Of a stretch of 64,000 nucleotides of DNA, positions 41,503 through 50,050 are shown in pieces. The notes beneath the pieces are model-generated. The model saw only the letters and a list, made by a program, of their open reading frames with translations, was not told the DNA's origin and ran no database searches. Numbering within the stretch: position 1 is the first letter of the stretch; each line of letters begins with the position of its first letter. Where the stretch lies: the NCBI RefSeq assembly GCF_900292035.1, contig NZ_OMPO01000001.1:875192-939191 (forward strand), written 5' to 3'. This stretch comes from Blastococcus sp. Marseille-P5729. GTDB lineage: Bacteria; Actinomycetota; Actinomycetes; Mycobacteriales; Antricoccaceae. Position numbers and translations under genes: made by a program.

Positions 41503-42669
41503 ATGCGAATCGGCATCCTCACGCGCGAGTACCCACCCTTCGTCTACGGCGGCGCCGGCGTCCACGTCGACTTCCTGGTCCGCGAGCTCGAGAAGCTCAC
41601 CGATGTCCAGGGCTACTGCACCGGCGAGGAGCGGCCAAAGGCGCAGACCTTCCCCGAGGAGGTACCCGGGGCACCGGACGCCAATGCCGCCCTGAAGGTG
41701 ATGGCCGCCGACATCGCGATGACCGCGGCGCTGGCCGACCGCGAGGTGCTGCATTCACACACCTGGTACGCCAACTTCGCCGGCCACCTCGGCAAGCTGC
41801 TGTACGGCGTCCCGCACGTCATCTCCTCGCACTCCCTCGAGCCGCTGCGGCCGTGGAAGGCTGAACAGCTCGGCGGCGGCTACCGCCTGTCGTCGTGGGT
41901 GGAGAAGCAGGCCTACGAGGCCGCGGACGCGATCGTCGCGGTCAGCAACGGCGTACGCCGGGACATCCTGCAGGCCTACCCGGACGTCGACCCCGACAAG
42001 GTGCACACCATCTACAACGGGATCGACCCCGAGCTCTATCAGCCCGACCCCGACACCGACGTGCTGGAGGAGATCGGCGTCGACCTCAGCAAGCCGTACG
42101 TGATGTGGGTCGGCCGGATCACCCGGCAGAAGGGCGTTCCGCACCTGCTGAACGCTGCCAAGCAGTTCAGCGAGGGCGTGCAGATCGTGCTGCTGGCCGG
42201 CGCCGCCGACACTCCCGAGCTCAAGGAGGAGACCGACCGGCTGCTGGCCGAGCTGCGCGAGCAGCGGGACGGCGTCTTCCTCGTCAGCGAACACCTGCCG
42301 CCGAAGAAGGTCGCACAGGTCTTCACGCACGCGCGGATGTTCATCTGCCCGTCGATCTACGAGCCGCTCGGCATCGTGAACCTCGAGGCGATGGCGTGCG
42401 AGACGGCGGTGGTGGCCTCGGACGTCGGCGGCATCCCAGAGGTGGTCGTCAACGGGGAGACCGGTCTGCTGGTGCACTACGACAAGGACCAGCCGGAGCA
42501 GTTCGAGGCCGGGCTCGCCGAGGCGGTCAACCAGCTGCTCGCCGACGACCAGCTATGCGACGACTTCGGCCGGGCCGGCCGCGAGCGCGCGGTGAACGAC
42601 TTCGGCTGGAACCGGATCGCCGAGCAGGTCAACAACCTCTACGAGGCCGTCGTCCGCGCCGCGAAGTAG
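41503..42669 (+). CDS. glgA: Glycogen synthase / alpha-maltose-1-phosphate synthase (GT4)
   Basis: 388 residues. GT-B fold of family GT4: REYPPFVYGGAGVHVDFLVR at the N-terminus, HSHTWYANFAGHLGKLLYGV, VGRITRQKGVPHLLNA, and the nucleotide-sugar motif PSIYEPLGIVNLEAMACETA with E-x7-E. In mycobacteria this protein (Rv1212c) is GlgM, which uses ADP-glucose and glucose-1-phosphate to form maltose-1-phosphate. Which product is made here cannot be told. It works with the divergent glgC. Confidence 0.9.
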   Translation: MRIGILTREYPPFVYGGAGVHVDFLVRELEKLTDVQGYCTGEERPKAQTFPEEVPGAPDANAALKVMAADIAMTAALADREVLHSHTWYANFAGHLGKLLYGVPHVISSHSLEPLRPWKAEQLGGGYRLSSWVEKQAYEAADAIVAVSNGVRRDILQAYPDVDPDKVHTIYNGIDPELYQPDPDTDVLEEIGVDLSKPYVMWVGRITRQKGVPHLLNAAKQFSEGVQIVLLAGAADTPELKEETDRLLAELREQRDGVFLVSEHLPPKKVAQVFTHARMFICPSIYEPLGIVNLEAMACETAVVASDVGGIPEVVVNGETGLLVHYDKDQPEQFEAGLAEAVNQLLADDQLCDDFGRAGRERAVNDFGWNRIAEQVNNLYEAVVRAAK

Positions 42670-42683
42670 CACCCGGCCACCTG

Positions 42684-43637
42684 TCACGAGGCAGCCGCGC
42701 GCATCAGCCGCGCGGCTGCCGCTTTCATCACCTCACGAAGCTCGGTCGGTTCGACAACATCGAACTCCATGCCGCTGGCGCCGAGGTAGAGCACGAACTC
42801 GGCCAAGTTGTTGGCGCCTGCGACCAGCTCTGTCATCCCATCACCGAGATCGCTCACTGATGCGACGGTCGGGCCGAACGCGCTCGCCACGGCGTCGACG
42901 GGCGCGTGCACCCGTACCCGGCACACGTACGGATACGGTGCCGAGCTGATGGCGTGACCCACGAGCGAGCGCAACACCTCATCCGGCACCTGGCGCGGCG
43001 TGAACACCTCCCCTAGCGGGACCTTCGGCGCAAGTCGATCGAGCCGCAGCGTGCGCCAGTCGGCACGCTCGACATCCCACGCGTAGAGATACCAGTGGCG
43101 GCCTGAATGGACGATCCGATGGGGCTCCAGCGTGCGGCTGCTGCCCACGCCGTCATGCCGCCGGTAATACGCCCTCAACCGGCGCGATTCGCGAATCGCG
43201 TGCGCGACCGAGTCCATGACGTCGACACCGACCTCGCCACCGCCTGCGAGCGTCACCATGGCGCGGTCGATCGTCTCGATCCGGCGCCGGGTTGGCGCCG
43301 AGAGGGAGCGCTCGAGCTTCTCCAGCGCCGACGCCGCCGCCTGCTCGATCCCAGCCACCGAAGCTGCCGCGGCAGCGCGCAGTCCTACGGCGATCGCGAC
43401 CGCCTCGTCCCCGCTCAGCACCAATGGCGGGATCGACGCCCCGGGTCCGGACCGGTATCCGCCGCCGGGACCGGGCACCGACTCGATCCCGTACCCGAGG
43501 CCCCGCAGATCGTCGATATCACGCCGCAGCGTGCGCTCGCCGATCTCGAGCCGCTCGCACAGCTCGCGGGCCGACCAGAGACGGCGAGCCTGCAGCAGCC
43601 CGAGCAGCTCGAGCGTTCGTCCGGTCGTTGTCGCCAT
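42684..43637 (-). CDS. WYL-domain HTH transcriptional regulator (YafY/DeoR type)
   Basis: 317 residues. The N-terminal winged HTH (RLWSARELCERLEIGERTLR) precedes the WYL domain (RRLRAYYRRHDGVGSSRTLE, RHWYLYAWDVERADWRTLRL) and WCX extension. WYL domains bind nucleic-acid or nucleotide ligands. TATTCT lies 6 nt before ATG 43637. The divergent epoxide-hydrolase-like gene is its most likely target. Confidence 0.88.
   Translation of the reverse strand: MATTTGRTLELLGLLQARRLWSARELCERLEIGERTLRRDIDDLRGLGYGIESVPGPGGGYRSGPGASIPPLVLSGDEAVAIAVGLRAAAAASVAGIEQAAASALEKLERSLSAPTRRRIETIDRAMVTLAGGGEVGVDVMDSVAHAIRESRRLRAYYRRHDGVGSSRTLEPHRIVHSGRHWYLYAWDVERADWRTLRLDRLAPKVPLGEVFTPRQVPDEVLRSLVGHAISSAPYPYVCRVRVHAPVDAVASAFGPTVASVSDLGDGMTELVAGANNLAEFVLYLGASGMEFDVVEPTELREVMKAAAARLMRAAAS
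42691..42719. terminator. Hairpin between convergent glgA and WYL gene
   Basis: Perfect 11-bp stem GCAGCCGCGCG / complement with a 7-nt loop, 22 bp after the glgA stop and inside the last codons of the convergent WYL gene. Confidence 0.75.
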
Positions 43638-43699
43638 GCTCGAAGAATATCCAGAGATCCGGTCGTATCCTGACCGTGATTGTCCCTAACGTGCTGGCC
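43638..43699. promoter_or_regulatory. Divergent promoter region of WYL and epoxide-hydrolase genes
   Basis: TATTCT on the minus strand (43644-43649, 6 nt before the WYL ATG) and TAACGT on the plus strand (43687-43692, 7 nt before ATG 43700) lie in a 62-bp gap. Confidence 0.55.
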
Positions 43700-44869
43700 A
43701 TGACAGATTTCGAGCACACCGATACCGCTGTCCACCCGTTCACCGCGACCGCCTGGGATGAAGAGCTCACCGACCTGCGCGCACGACTTGCCGCAACCCG
43801 CTGGGCCACCCCGCTCCCCTCGGACGACTGGAGCCGGGGCGTACCGCAGGACTACCTGCGCGAGCTCGTCTCCGCATGGATCGACTTCGACTGGCGCGCC
43901 TACCTCGACCGAATGAACCGGCTGCCGCAGTTCACCACTGTCATCGAAGGGCAGCAGATCCACTTCCTGCACATCCGATCCGAGCAACCGGGTGCGGTCC
44001 CGCTGCTGCTCACGCACGGCTGGCCCGGATCGTTCCTGGAATTCGTCGACCTCATCGGCCCGCTCACCTCACCCGAGAAGCATGGCGGCGATGCCTCCGA
44101 TGCCTTCCATGTGGTGATTCCGTCGATCCCGGGCTTCGGCTTCTCGACTCCCCTCACGACCGACGGCTGGACGACGAACGCGATCGCCCGGGCATGGGTC
44201 GAGCTGATGGACCGGCTCGGCTACGACCGCTTCGTCAATCAGGGTGGGGATCTCGGCGCCGGCATCGCACCTGAGATCGGGCGAGTCGCACCGGACCGCG
44301 TGCTCGGAGTGCACGTCAACGGGGCACTCGGCGACTTCGTTGCGGAGGTGGACGACGAGACTGCCGCGCAGCTGACCGACCTTGAGCGCGATCGTCTCGA
44401 GCGCACCGCGACGTTCATGCAGCAAGAGTTCGGCTACATCAGTCTTCAGTCGACCCGTCCGGGCCTGCTGGGCACGATGCTGGCCGACTCCCCCGTCGGT
44501 CAGCTCTCCTGGATCGTCGACAAGCTGCACGCCTGGACTCATCCGGCCGACCGCCTGCCGCACGAAGTGCTGGGCATGGACTGGTTGCTGGCGAACGTGT
44601 CGCTGTACTGGTTCACCCGCTCTGCGGGCTCGGCGGCCCTGGTTGGCTACGCATCCGAGGAAGGCTGGGGCGAGGAGCTGACGAGCTCCGGCGTCCCGAC
44701 CGCTGCGATCCAGTTTGCCCACGACATCGGCATCCGACGGTTCGCCGAGCAGTCGAACAACATCGTCTCGTGGACGGACGTCACTGACCGCGGCGGCCAC
44801 TTCGCGGCGCTCGAGGAGCCGCACCTGCTGATCGACGACCTCCGCTCCTTCGTGCGCACCCTTCGCTGA
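43700..44869 (+). CDS. Epoxide hydrolase-like alpha/beta hydrolase (EHN domain)
   Basis: 389 residues. EHN N-terminal domain (about residues 5-110: LRARLAATRWATPLPSDDWS), oxyanion HGWPGSFLEF, nucleophile elbow NQGGDLGAG with Asp, and catalytic His in DRGGHFAALEEP. Opens epoxides or related electrophiles; substrate unknown. Controlled probably by the divergent WYL protein. Confidence 0.9.
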   Translation: MTDFEHTDTAVHPFTATAWDEELTDLRARLAATRWATPLPSDDWSRGVPQDYLRELVSAWIDFDWRAYLDRMNRLPQFTTVIEGQQIHFLHIRSEQPGAVPLLLTHGWPGSFLEFVDLIGPLTSPEKHGGDASDAFHVVIPSIPGFGFSTPLTTDGWTTNAIARAWVELMDRLGYDRFVNQGGDLGAGIAPEIGRVAPDRVLGVHVNGALGDFVAEVDDETAAQLTDLERDRLERTATFMQQEFGYISLQSTRPGLLGTMLADSPVGQLSWIVDKLHAWTHPADRLPHEVLGMDWLLANVSLYWFTRSAGSAALVGYASEEGWGEELTSSGVPTAAIQFAHDIGIRRFAEQSNNIVSWTDVTDRGGHFAALEEPHLLIDDLRSFVRTLR

Positions 44870-44890
44870 ACCGGCGGCGCCACCAAATAC

Positions 44891-44931
44891 GCCGGAGGGC
44901 GGGCGAGCACCGTGCTCGCCCACCCTCCGGC
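44891..44931. terminator. Long bidirectional hairpin
   Basis: GCCGGAGGG and GGGCGAGCA pair with TGCTCGCCC and CCCTCCGGC (18 bp in two blocks separated by a C/A mismatch), between the convergent epoxide-hydrolase gene and the DUF3117 gene. Confidence 0.85.
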
Positions 44932-44951
44932 GGTCTACGTACTGGGCGGTC

Positions 44952-45119
44952 CTACTCGACGACGCCCTTGAGCGCGTCGGACAGTGCCTGCGCCTCGTCC
45001 GGGGTCATCTCCACGACGAGCCGGCCGCCGCCCTCGAGCGGTACGCGCATGACGATGCCGCGACCCTCCTTCGTGACCTCGAGTGGGCCCTCACCGGTCC
45101 GAGGCTTCATCGCCGCCAT
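44952..45119 (-). CDS. DUF3117 small conserved protein
   Basis: 55 residues: MAAMKPRTGEGPLEVTKEGR, then MRVPLEGGGRLVVEMTPDEA and a short C-terminal helix. This is the actinobacterial DUF3117 family (Rv1211 in M. tuberculosis), very conserved, function unknown. GGAGG is 6 nt before ATG 45117-45119. Its position between the glg genes and the DivIVA-like gene agrees with mycobacterial order. Confidence 0.9.
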   Translation of the reverse strand: MAAMKPRTGEGPLEVTKEGRGIVMRVPLEGGGRLVVEMTPDEAQALSDALKGVVE

Positions 45120-45239
45120 GTATTCCTCCTTCGCCGCCGCCCGATCTGCTCAGGCGACCGCCGGTCTAGAGCCGCAACGGCTCGCGGGGTTGATCGTCGC
45201 CTCTCGCCGCAACTGAGACGCGAGTTACACCAATTATCC

Positions 45240-45617
45240 TCACGTCGAGTCATCCGCTGACACGGGGTTGGCATTCTGGAGCGCGGAGGCGTCTGCTGGT
45301 GGCTCAGCCGAGCCAGGCGATTCGGCCGGTACCGGCTCGGCCGCAGTGCGCTCCTCGAGCTCGCGAGCCATCCGCTCGATGAGCGCATCGACGTCCGCCA
45401 TGCGGTAGCCGCGGAGCGTGACCGGGAAGGTGGCCGCACGCAGGTCGCCGGCGGTCATCGGTCGGTCGTGCGGCAGCGGCGAGGCGACGGGCTCGCTGGG
45501 CGGCGGCGCCTCCCCAGGCCCGAAGACGTAGGCGACCACGAAGTACAGCACGACCGCGACCGCGACGATGCATAGCACCACCAGCAGGAATCCCATCACG
45601 ATTACCGATACTTTCAT
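45240..45617 (-). CDS. DivIVA-like membrane-anchored protein
   Basis: 125 residues from ATG 45615-45617. One N-terminal membrane helix (VSVIVMGFLLVVLCIVAVAV), a proline-rich linker, then TFPVTLRGYRMADVDALIER, the F-x-x-x-x-RGY-x-x-x-V-D membrane-targeting motif of DivIVA. The following coiled coil is very short. The homologue in mycobacteria (Rv1209) is of unknown function; a role at the pole or septum is inferred. Confidence 0.75.
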   Translation of the reverse strand: MKVSVIVMGFLLVVLCIVAVAVVLYFVVAYVFGPGEAPPPSEPVASPLPHDRPMTAGDLRAATFPVTLRGYRMADVDALIERMARELEERTAAEPVPAESPGSAEPPADASALQNANPVSADDST

Positions 45618-45641
45618 GAGTGGACGACGAAGGGGCCGACC

Positions 45642-46505
45642 ATGAGACTGCGGCTGGGCGAGCACGCGTACGACGACTCGGACCTGCTCATCATGGCGAT
45701 CGTCAACCGGACGCCGGACTCCTTCTACGATCGGGGCGCGACCTTCGACGAGAGCGCGGCGATCGAACGCGCGCTACAGGTCGTCGAGCAGGGCGCCGAC
45801 ATCGTCGACATCGGCGGGGTCAAGGCGGCGTCCGGGGCCGAGGTCGGCGAGGCCGAGGAGATCGACCGGGTCATCCCGGTCGTGCAGGCCCTCAAGGCCG
45901 AGCGGCCCGACGTGGTGGTCAGCGTCGACACCTACCGGACCGCGGTGGCGCGGGAGGCGGTGCGCGCCGGGTGCGACCTGATCAACGACGCGTGGGGCGG
46001 TGCCGACCCGGGGATCGTCGTGGTGGCAGCGGAAAGTGGGGCCGGCCTGGTCTGCTCGCACGCCGGCGGGCTTGCGCCACGGACCGACCCGCACCGGGTC
46101 GCCTACGACGATGTCGTTCAGGACGTCGTCCGTACGGTCACTGGGCTGGCTGAGCGGGCGACCGCGGCCGGCGTGCGCCGTGACGGGATCCTGATCGACC
46201 CGTGCCACGACTTCGCCAAGAACACCTACCACTCGTTGGAGCTCACGCGGCGGCTCGACGTCCTCACTGACACCGGCTGGCCGGTGCTGGTGGCGCTGTC
46301 GAACAAGGACTTCGTGGGCGAGTCGCTCGGCGTCGAGATCGCCGAGCGGCTGTCGGGCACGCTCGCCGCAACCGTCTACTCGGCGTTGAAGGGCGCCCGG
46401 GTGTTCCGGGCGCACAACGTCGCCGAGACGCGCCAGGCGCTGGACATGCTCGCGGTGATTCGGGGCGATCGGCCGCCACGGCGCACGCTGCGCGCGCTCG
46501 TGTGA
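45642..46505 (+). CDS. folP2: Dihydropteroate synthase paralogue (FolP2-like)
   Basis: 287 residues with a DHPS TIM-barrel: MAIVNRTPDSFYDRG, then VQALKAERPDVVVSVDTYRT and CDLINDAWGG. The loop that normally reads DIGGESTRPGA, which contacts p-aminobenzoate, is DIGGVKAASGA, and the terminal RVHDV is RAHNV. This is the pattern of mycobacterial FolP2 (Rv1207), which lacks DHPS activity. Role unknown. ATG 45642 has AAGGGG. Confidence 0.88.
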   Translation: MRLRLGEHAYDDSDLLIMAIVNRTPDSFYDRGATFDESAAIERALQVVEQGADIVDIGGVKAASGAEVGEAEEIDRVIPVVQALKAERPDVVVSVDTYRTAVAREAVRAGCDLINDAWGGADPGIVVVAAESGAGLVCSHAGGLAPRTDPHRVAYDDVVQDVVRTVTGLAERATAAGVRRDGILIDPCHDFAKNTYHSLELTRRLDVLTDTGWPVLVALSNKDFVGESLGVEIAERLSGTLAATVYSALKGARVFRAHNVAETRQALDMLAVIRGDRPPRRTLRALV

Positions 46506-46534
46506 CCGCGCTTGTGTGACGCGCGCTCGTGTGA
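46493..46534 (+). repeat. Triplicated folP2 stop region
   Basis: CGCGCTCGTGTGA at 46493-46505 (the last codons and TGA of folP2) is followed by CGCGCTTGTGTGA (46507-46519) and CGCGCTCGTGTGA (46522-46534), spacings 14 and 15 bp. Confidence 0.8.
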
Positions 46535-46564
46535 GCGAGCCCGCGGTGCGCGCCCCGCGGTGGC

Positions 46565-47338
46565 TCAGCTCTGGGCCTGGCGACCGTGCTGGGTCTTGAT
46601 GACCTCGACCACCTCGTCGGGGTCGTCAGACAGGTAGAGCAGGTCGAGGTCCTCAGGGCTGATCCGCCGCTCACGGGCCATCGTGCCCTTGATCCAGTCC
46701 AGCAGCCCGCGCCAGTAGTCGGTCCCGACGAGCACGACCGGGAACCGCGTGATCTTGTTGGTCTGCACGAGGGTGAGAGCCTCGAACAGCTCGTCCAGCG
46801 TGCCGAATCCGCCCGGCAGGATCACGAAGGCCTGGGAGTACTTGACGAACATCGTCTTGCGGACGAAGAAGTACCGGAAGTTCACGCCGAGGTCGACCCA
46901 CGGGTTGAGGCCTTGCTCGAAGGGCAGCTCGATGCCCAACCCGATCGACAGCCCGCCGGCCTCCTGGGCGCCCTTGTTCGCCGCCTCCATGATTCCCGGC
47001 CCGCCGCCGGTGATCACACCGTAGCCGGCTTCGACCAGACGGCGGCCGACCTTGAGCGCCACCTCGTAGTCGGACTCCTCGGGCTTGGTGCGGGCCGAGC
47101 CGAAGACCGACACGCAGGTCGGCAGCTCCGAAAGCAGCCCGAAGCCCTCGACGAACTCCGACTGGATCCGCAGCACCCGCCACGGGTCGGTGTGCACCCA
47201 GTCGCTCGGTCCGCGATGATCCAGCAGCCGCTGGTCGGTGGTGCTGGGAGTGACCTGGTCACGGCGCAACGTCACCGGGCCACGTTGACGCTCGGCGTAG
47301 TCCGGTTCAGGCAGGCGGTCGGGATCGAGCGATGTCAT
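46565..47338 (-). CDS. LOG-family protein (nucleotide 5'-monophosphate ribohydrolase type)
   Basis: 257 residues from ATG 47336-47338. Rossmann-like LOG motifs GGGPGIMEAANKGAQEAGG and PGGFGTLDELFE. Family members release cytokinin bases or hydrolyse nucleoside monophosphates; in M. tuberculosis Rv1205 makes cytokinins. TACGGT is 7 nt upstream. Start further upstream (to 47905) is rejected because it overlaps the divergent WrbA-type gene. Confidence 0.9.
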   Translation of the reverse strand: MTSLDPDRLPEPDYAERQRGPVTLRRDQVTPSTTDQRLLDHRGPSDWVHTDPWRVLRIQSEFVEGFGLLSELPTCVSVFGSARTKPEESDYEVALKVGRRLVEAGYGVITGGGPGIMEAANKGAQEAGGLSIGLGIELPFEQGLNPWVDLGVNFRYFFVRKTMFVKYSQAFVILPGGFGTLDELFEALTLVQTNKITRFPVVLVGTDYWRGLLDWIKGTMARERRISPEDLDLLYLSDDPDEVVEVIKTQHGRQAQS

Positions 47339-47345
47339 AGGCTCA

Positions 47346-47351
47346 ACCGTA
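47346..47351 (-). promoter_or_regulatory. -10 element of the LOG gene
   Basis: TACGGT on the minus strand, 7 nt before ATG 47338. Confidence 0.5.
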
Positions 47352-47413
47352 CCGACGGTCCCGTGCGCAGCCGGGCCGGGACAACCCTCGAGCCTCACTG
47401 ATGGAGTGACTGA

Positions 47414-48106
47414 ATGCGGGACGACGGCACGCAGCGCACGACAGTGCTGCACAGCCAGCAGCCGGCGCCGCGGCGAGCGGACGACGACCCACTCAAGGTC
47501 GCGGTGATCTACTACTCGGCGACCGGCAGCGTGCACGCCCTCGCCCAGTCGGTGGCTGACGGAGCACGCGATTCCGGCGGCAGCGTGCGCGTCGTCCGGG
47601 TCCACGAGACCGTCCCCCGCGACATCGTCGAGCGCAACCCGCTGTGGGCCCGGCACCTCGACGCGACAGAGCGGGTGCCCCTCGCCACCCTCGCCGACGT
47701 CCGCGCCGCGGACGTGATCCTGCTCGGCACCCCGACCCGGTTCGGTCACGTCTCCTCCCAGCTGCAGGCCTTCATCGACACGTGGGGTGAGCTGTGGGGC
47801 GCCAATGCCTTCGCCGACAAGGTCTTCTCGGCGTTCACCTCGACCGCCACGAACCACGGCGGCCAGGAGACGACATTGATGTCGATCTATACGACGGTGT
47901 GCCACCTCGGCGGCGTCATCGTGCCTCCCGGCTACACCGAGCCGGGTCTGTTCGAGACCGGCAACCCGTACGGCGCCTCGTCGGTCTCGCGCAACGGGGA
48001 GCTACCGCCCACCGACGCCGACCTGCAGTCGGCGTACGTCGTGGGCCGCAGAGCCACCCAGGTCGCCGCGGACCTGCGGACCGGACGCCGGCTCCGGCAG
48101 CGGTAG
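47414..48106 (+). CDS. NAD(P)H:quinone oxidoreductase, WrbA type
   Basis: 230 residues. Flavodoxin fold with FMN phosphate loop VIYYSATGSVHALAQSVADG, and the WrbA signature LLGTPTRFGHVSSQLQAFID and STATNHGGQETTLMSIYTTV. Two-electron reduction of quinones, protecting against radicals. GGAG is 7 nt before ATG 47414. The 25-residue N-terminal extension is not usual. Confidence 0.88.
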   Translation: MRDDGTQRTTVLHSQQPAPRRADDDPLKVAVIYYSATGSVHALAQSVADGARDSGGSVRVVRVHETVPRDIVERNPLWARHLDATERVPLATLADVRAADVILLGTPTRFGHVSSQLQAFIDTWGELWGANAFADKVFSAFTSTATNHGGQETTLMSIYTTVCHLGGVIVPPGYTEPGLFETGNPYGASSVSRNGELPPTDADLQSAYVVGRRATQVAADLRTGRRLRQR

Positions 48107-48220
48107 CGGGTCGGCTATCGGGCGTCATCGGGTGGAGCGCGCCGGACGTCGGCAGCGTCCTACTCAGTGGCCTCGGCCAGCCCAGCCTCAGACGCAAACG
48201 ACCTAGGAGTCCTCCCCGTC

Positions 48221-48907
48221 ATGAATATCCGTCCCACGGTGGCGAGCATCGCCGTCGCCGCCCTCACCCTGCTCACCGCGTGCAGCGGTGACTCCGACGA
48301 CGCCGCCTCGACGCCGCCAGCGCACTCCAGCAGCGCGTCCGGAGGGCACTCCGATGCCTCCACGGAACCAGAGGAGTCCGGGAAGTCCGAGACACCGGAG
48401 GCGTCCGAGAGCGAAACCACTTCCGCCGCGCCCACGGACGCCAACGGCCGCGAAATCCTGCCCGACACGCAGCCGTCCGGCTTCACGCCCGACGACACCG
48501 CCGCGCCGTTCAAGTACGGCTACATCGTCAACTACGTCAACCAGTACCCGGGGTGGATCGTGCTGTCTACCGAGGAGCCGGAGTACGACACAGAGCTCGG
48601 CGGCTACCGGGTCAACGTCTACTTCAACGCGTACGGCGGATCGGACATCATCGTGCGCGACGAGTTCACCATGGAGGTCGACGGGCAGGTCTACCAGGCC
48701 GAGCCGCTGCAGCCGACCGGTGAAGGCGCGACGACGGACTTCCTGGCCGACAAGACGCCGATCGGCAACCGCCCGGATGCGACCGAGAACTATGCCTTCG
48801 GCGACGTAGTGTTCAAGATGCCGCAGACGACCAGCCCGCTGCACATGCACTACGACAACAAGGACGGCGACGTGCACATCACCTGGGCACCCGACGGCCA
48901 GGGCTAG
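48221..48907 (+). CDS. Hypothetical lipoprotein
   Basis: 228 residues from ATG 48221. Signal peptide VASIAVAALTLLTACSGDS with lipobox LTAC, then about 60 residues of Ser/Glu/Ala-rich linker, then a beta-rich domain (YGYIVNYVNQYPGWIVLSTE, YRVNVYFNAYGGSDIIVRDE). Surface anchored. No known domain recognised. Its last codons overlap the convergent dapE by 4 bp. Confidence 0.75.
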   Translation: MNIRPTVASIAVAALTLLTACSGDSDDAASTPPAHSSSASGGHSDASTEPEESGKSETPEASESETTSAAPTDANGREILPDTQPSGFTPDDTAAPFKYGYIVNYVNQYPGWIVLSTEEPEYDTELGGYRVNVYFNAYGGSDIIVRDEFTMEVDGQVYQAEPLQPTGEGATTDFLADKTPIGNRPDATENYAFGDVVFKMPQTTSPLHMHYDNKDGDVHITWAPDGQG

Positions 48908-49980
48908 CGGCCGATAAGGAAGGTGCGGAGAGTCCGCTCGGACTCCTCGATGAGGTGCGTCTGAGCGGATTCCTCCGGTTTGTGAGCGAGATTCGGATCG
49001 CCGGGGCCGTAGTTGATCGCCGGGATCTTGAACGCGCTGAACCGGGAGACATCCGTCCAGCCGTACTTGGCGGCGACCGGCTGGTCGACGTGGCTGACGA
49101 ACCGCCGCATCATCGGGTCGCTCAACGCCGGCAACGCCGCGGGCGCATTGTCGGTGATCTCCAGGTCAAAGCCGTCGAAGAAGGTCCGCATGAACGCCTC
49201 GGCGTCCTCGCTGGAGCGATGCGGGGCGTACCGGAAGTTGACCTGCACGCTGCACTCGTCGGGGATGATGTTGCCGGCGATCCCGCCCTCGATCCGGACG
49301 GCGTTGAGCCCTTCGCAGTACTCCATGCCATCGATCACGTGCGTCTGCGGCCGGTAGCCGTGCAGCCGAGTGAGGATCTCCCCCGCCTTGTGGATCGCGT
49401 TGTCGCCGAGCCAGGCACGGGCGCTGTGCGCCCGCAGTCCCTTGGTGGTGACGCGCGCCCGCATGGTGCCCTGGCAGCCGGCCTCCAGGACGCCGTTGGT
49501 GGGCTCCATGACGATCGCTAGATCGCCGTACAGCCAGTGCCGGTACTCGCGCGCGACCCGGCCGAGCCCGTTCTTGCTGGCCTCGATCTCCTCGTTGTCG
49601 TAGAAGATGAAGGTCAGGTCGTACGCCGGGTCCTCCAGCGTCGCGGCCAGCCGCAGCATCACGGCGTCCCCGGCCTTCATGTCGGACGTGCCGCAGCCGT
49701 AGATCCGGTCGCCCTCGACACGGCTGGGCAGGTTGCCCGCGACCGGGACGGTGTCGATGTGCCCGGCAAAGACGATCCGCTCCGGCCTGCCGTTCTCGGT
49801 GCGCGCCAGCACCGCGTCGCCGCAGCGCACGACCTCGAACCGGCCGGTTGCACGCAGCTCGCGCTCGATCGCGTCGGCCAGCGGCTTCTCGCCTCCGGAG
49901 ACCGACTGGATGTCCACGAGGGCTCCGGTCAGCGAGACGACGTTCTGAGTGAGGTCGAGGGCGGGTGCGTTGTCGGTCAC
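48904..49980 (-). CDS. dapE: Succinyl-diaminopimelate desuccinylase
   Basis: 358 residues from GTG 49978-49980. M20 metallopeptidase fold: metal ligands in FAGHIDTVP, TSDMKAGDA, FIFYDNEEIEASKNG and near the C-terminus INYGPGDPNLAHKPEE. It releases LL-diaminopimelate from its succinyl form. TAGGCT lies 7 nt upstream. Divergent from dapD, which makes its precursor two steps earlier. Confidence 0.93.
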   Translation of the reverse strand: MTDNAPALDLTQNVVSLTGALVDIQSVSGGEKPLADAIERELRATGRFEVVRCGDAVLARTENGRPERIVFAGHIDTVPVAGNLPSRVEGDRIYGCGTSDMKAGDAVMLRLAATLEDPAYDLTFIFYDNEEIEASKNGLGRVAREYRHWLYGDLAIVMEPTNGVLEAGCQGTMRARVTTKGLRAHSARAWLGDNAIHKAGEILTRLHGYRPQTHVIDGMEYCEGLNAVRIEGGIAGNIIPDECSVQVNFRYAPHRSSEDAEAFMRTFFDGFDLEITDNAPAALPALSDPMMRRFVSHVDQPVAAKYGWTDVSRFSAFKIPAINYGPGDPNLAHKPEESAQTHLIEESERTLRTFLIGR

Positions 49981-49987
49981 GACGACG

Positions 49988-49993
49988 AGCCTA
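49988..49993 (-). promoter_or_regulatory. -10 element of dapE
   Basis: TAGGCT on the minus strand, 7 nt before the GTG of dapE. A second TAGGCT on the plus strand (50007-50012) could serve dapD with a leader of about 33 nt. Confidence 0.5.
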
Positions 49994-50050
49994 GCGTCCC
50001 GGGTCGGTAGGCTGGGCGGCTGAAGACTCACCTATCCCCGGAGCCGCCAC

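Noticed and set aside
47339-47905. Longer start for the LOG gene
   Set aside because: It would overlap the divergent WrbA-type gene over almost its full length, and the ATG at 47338 has a -10 at the right distance.
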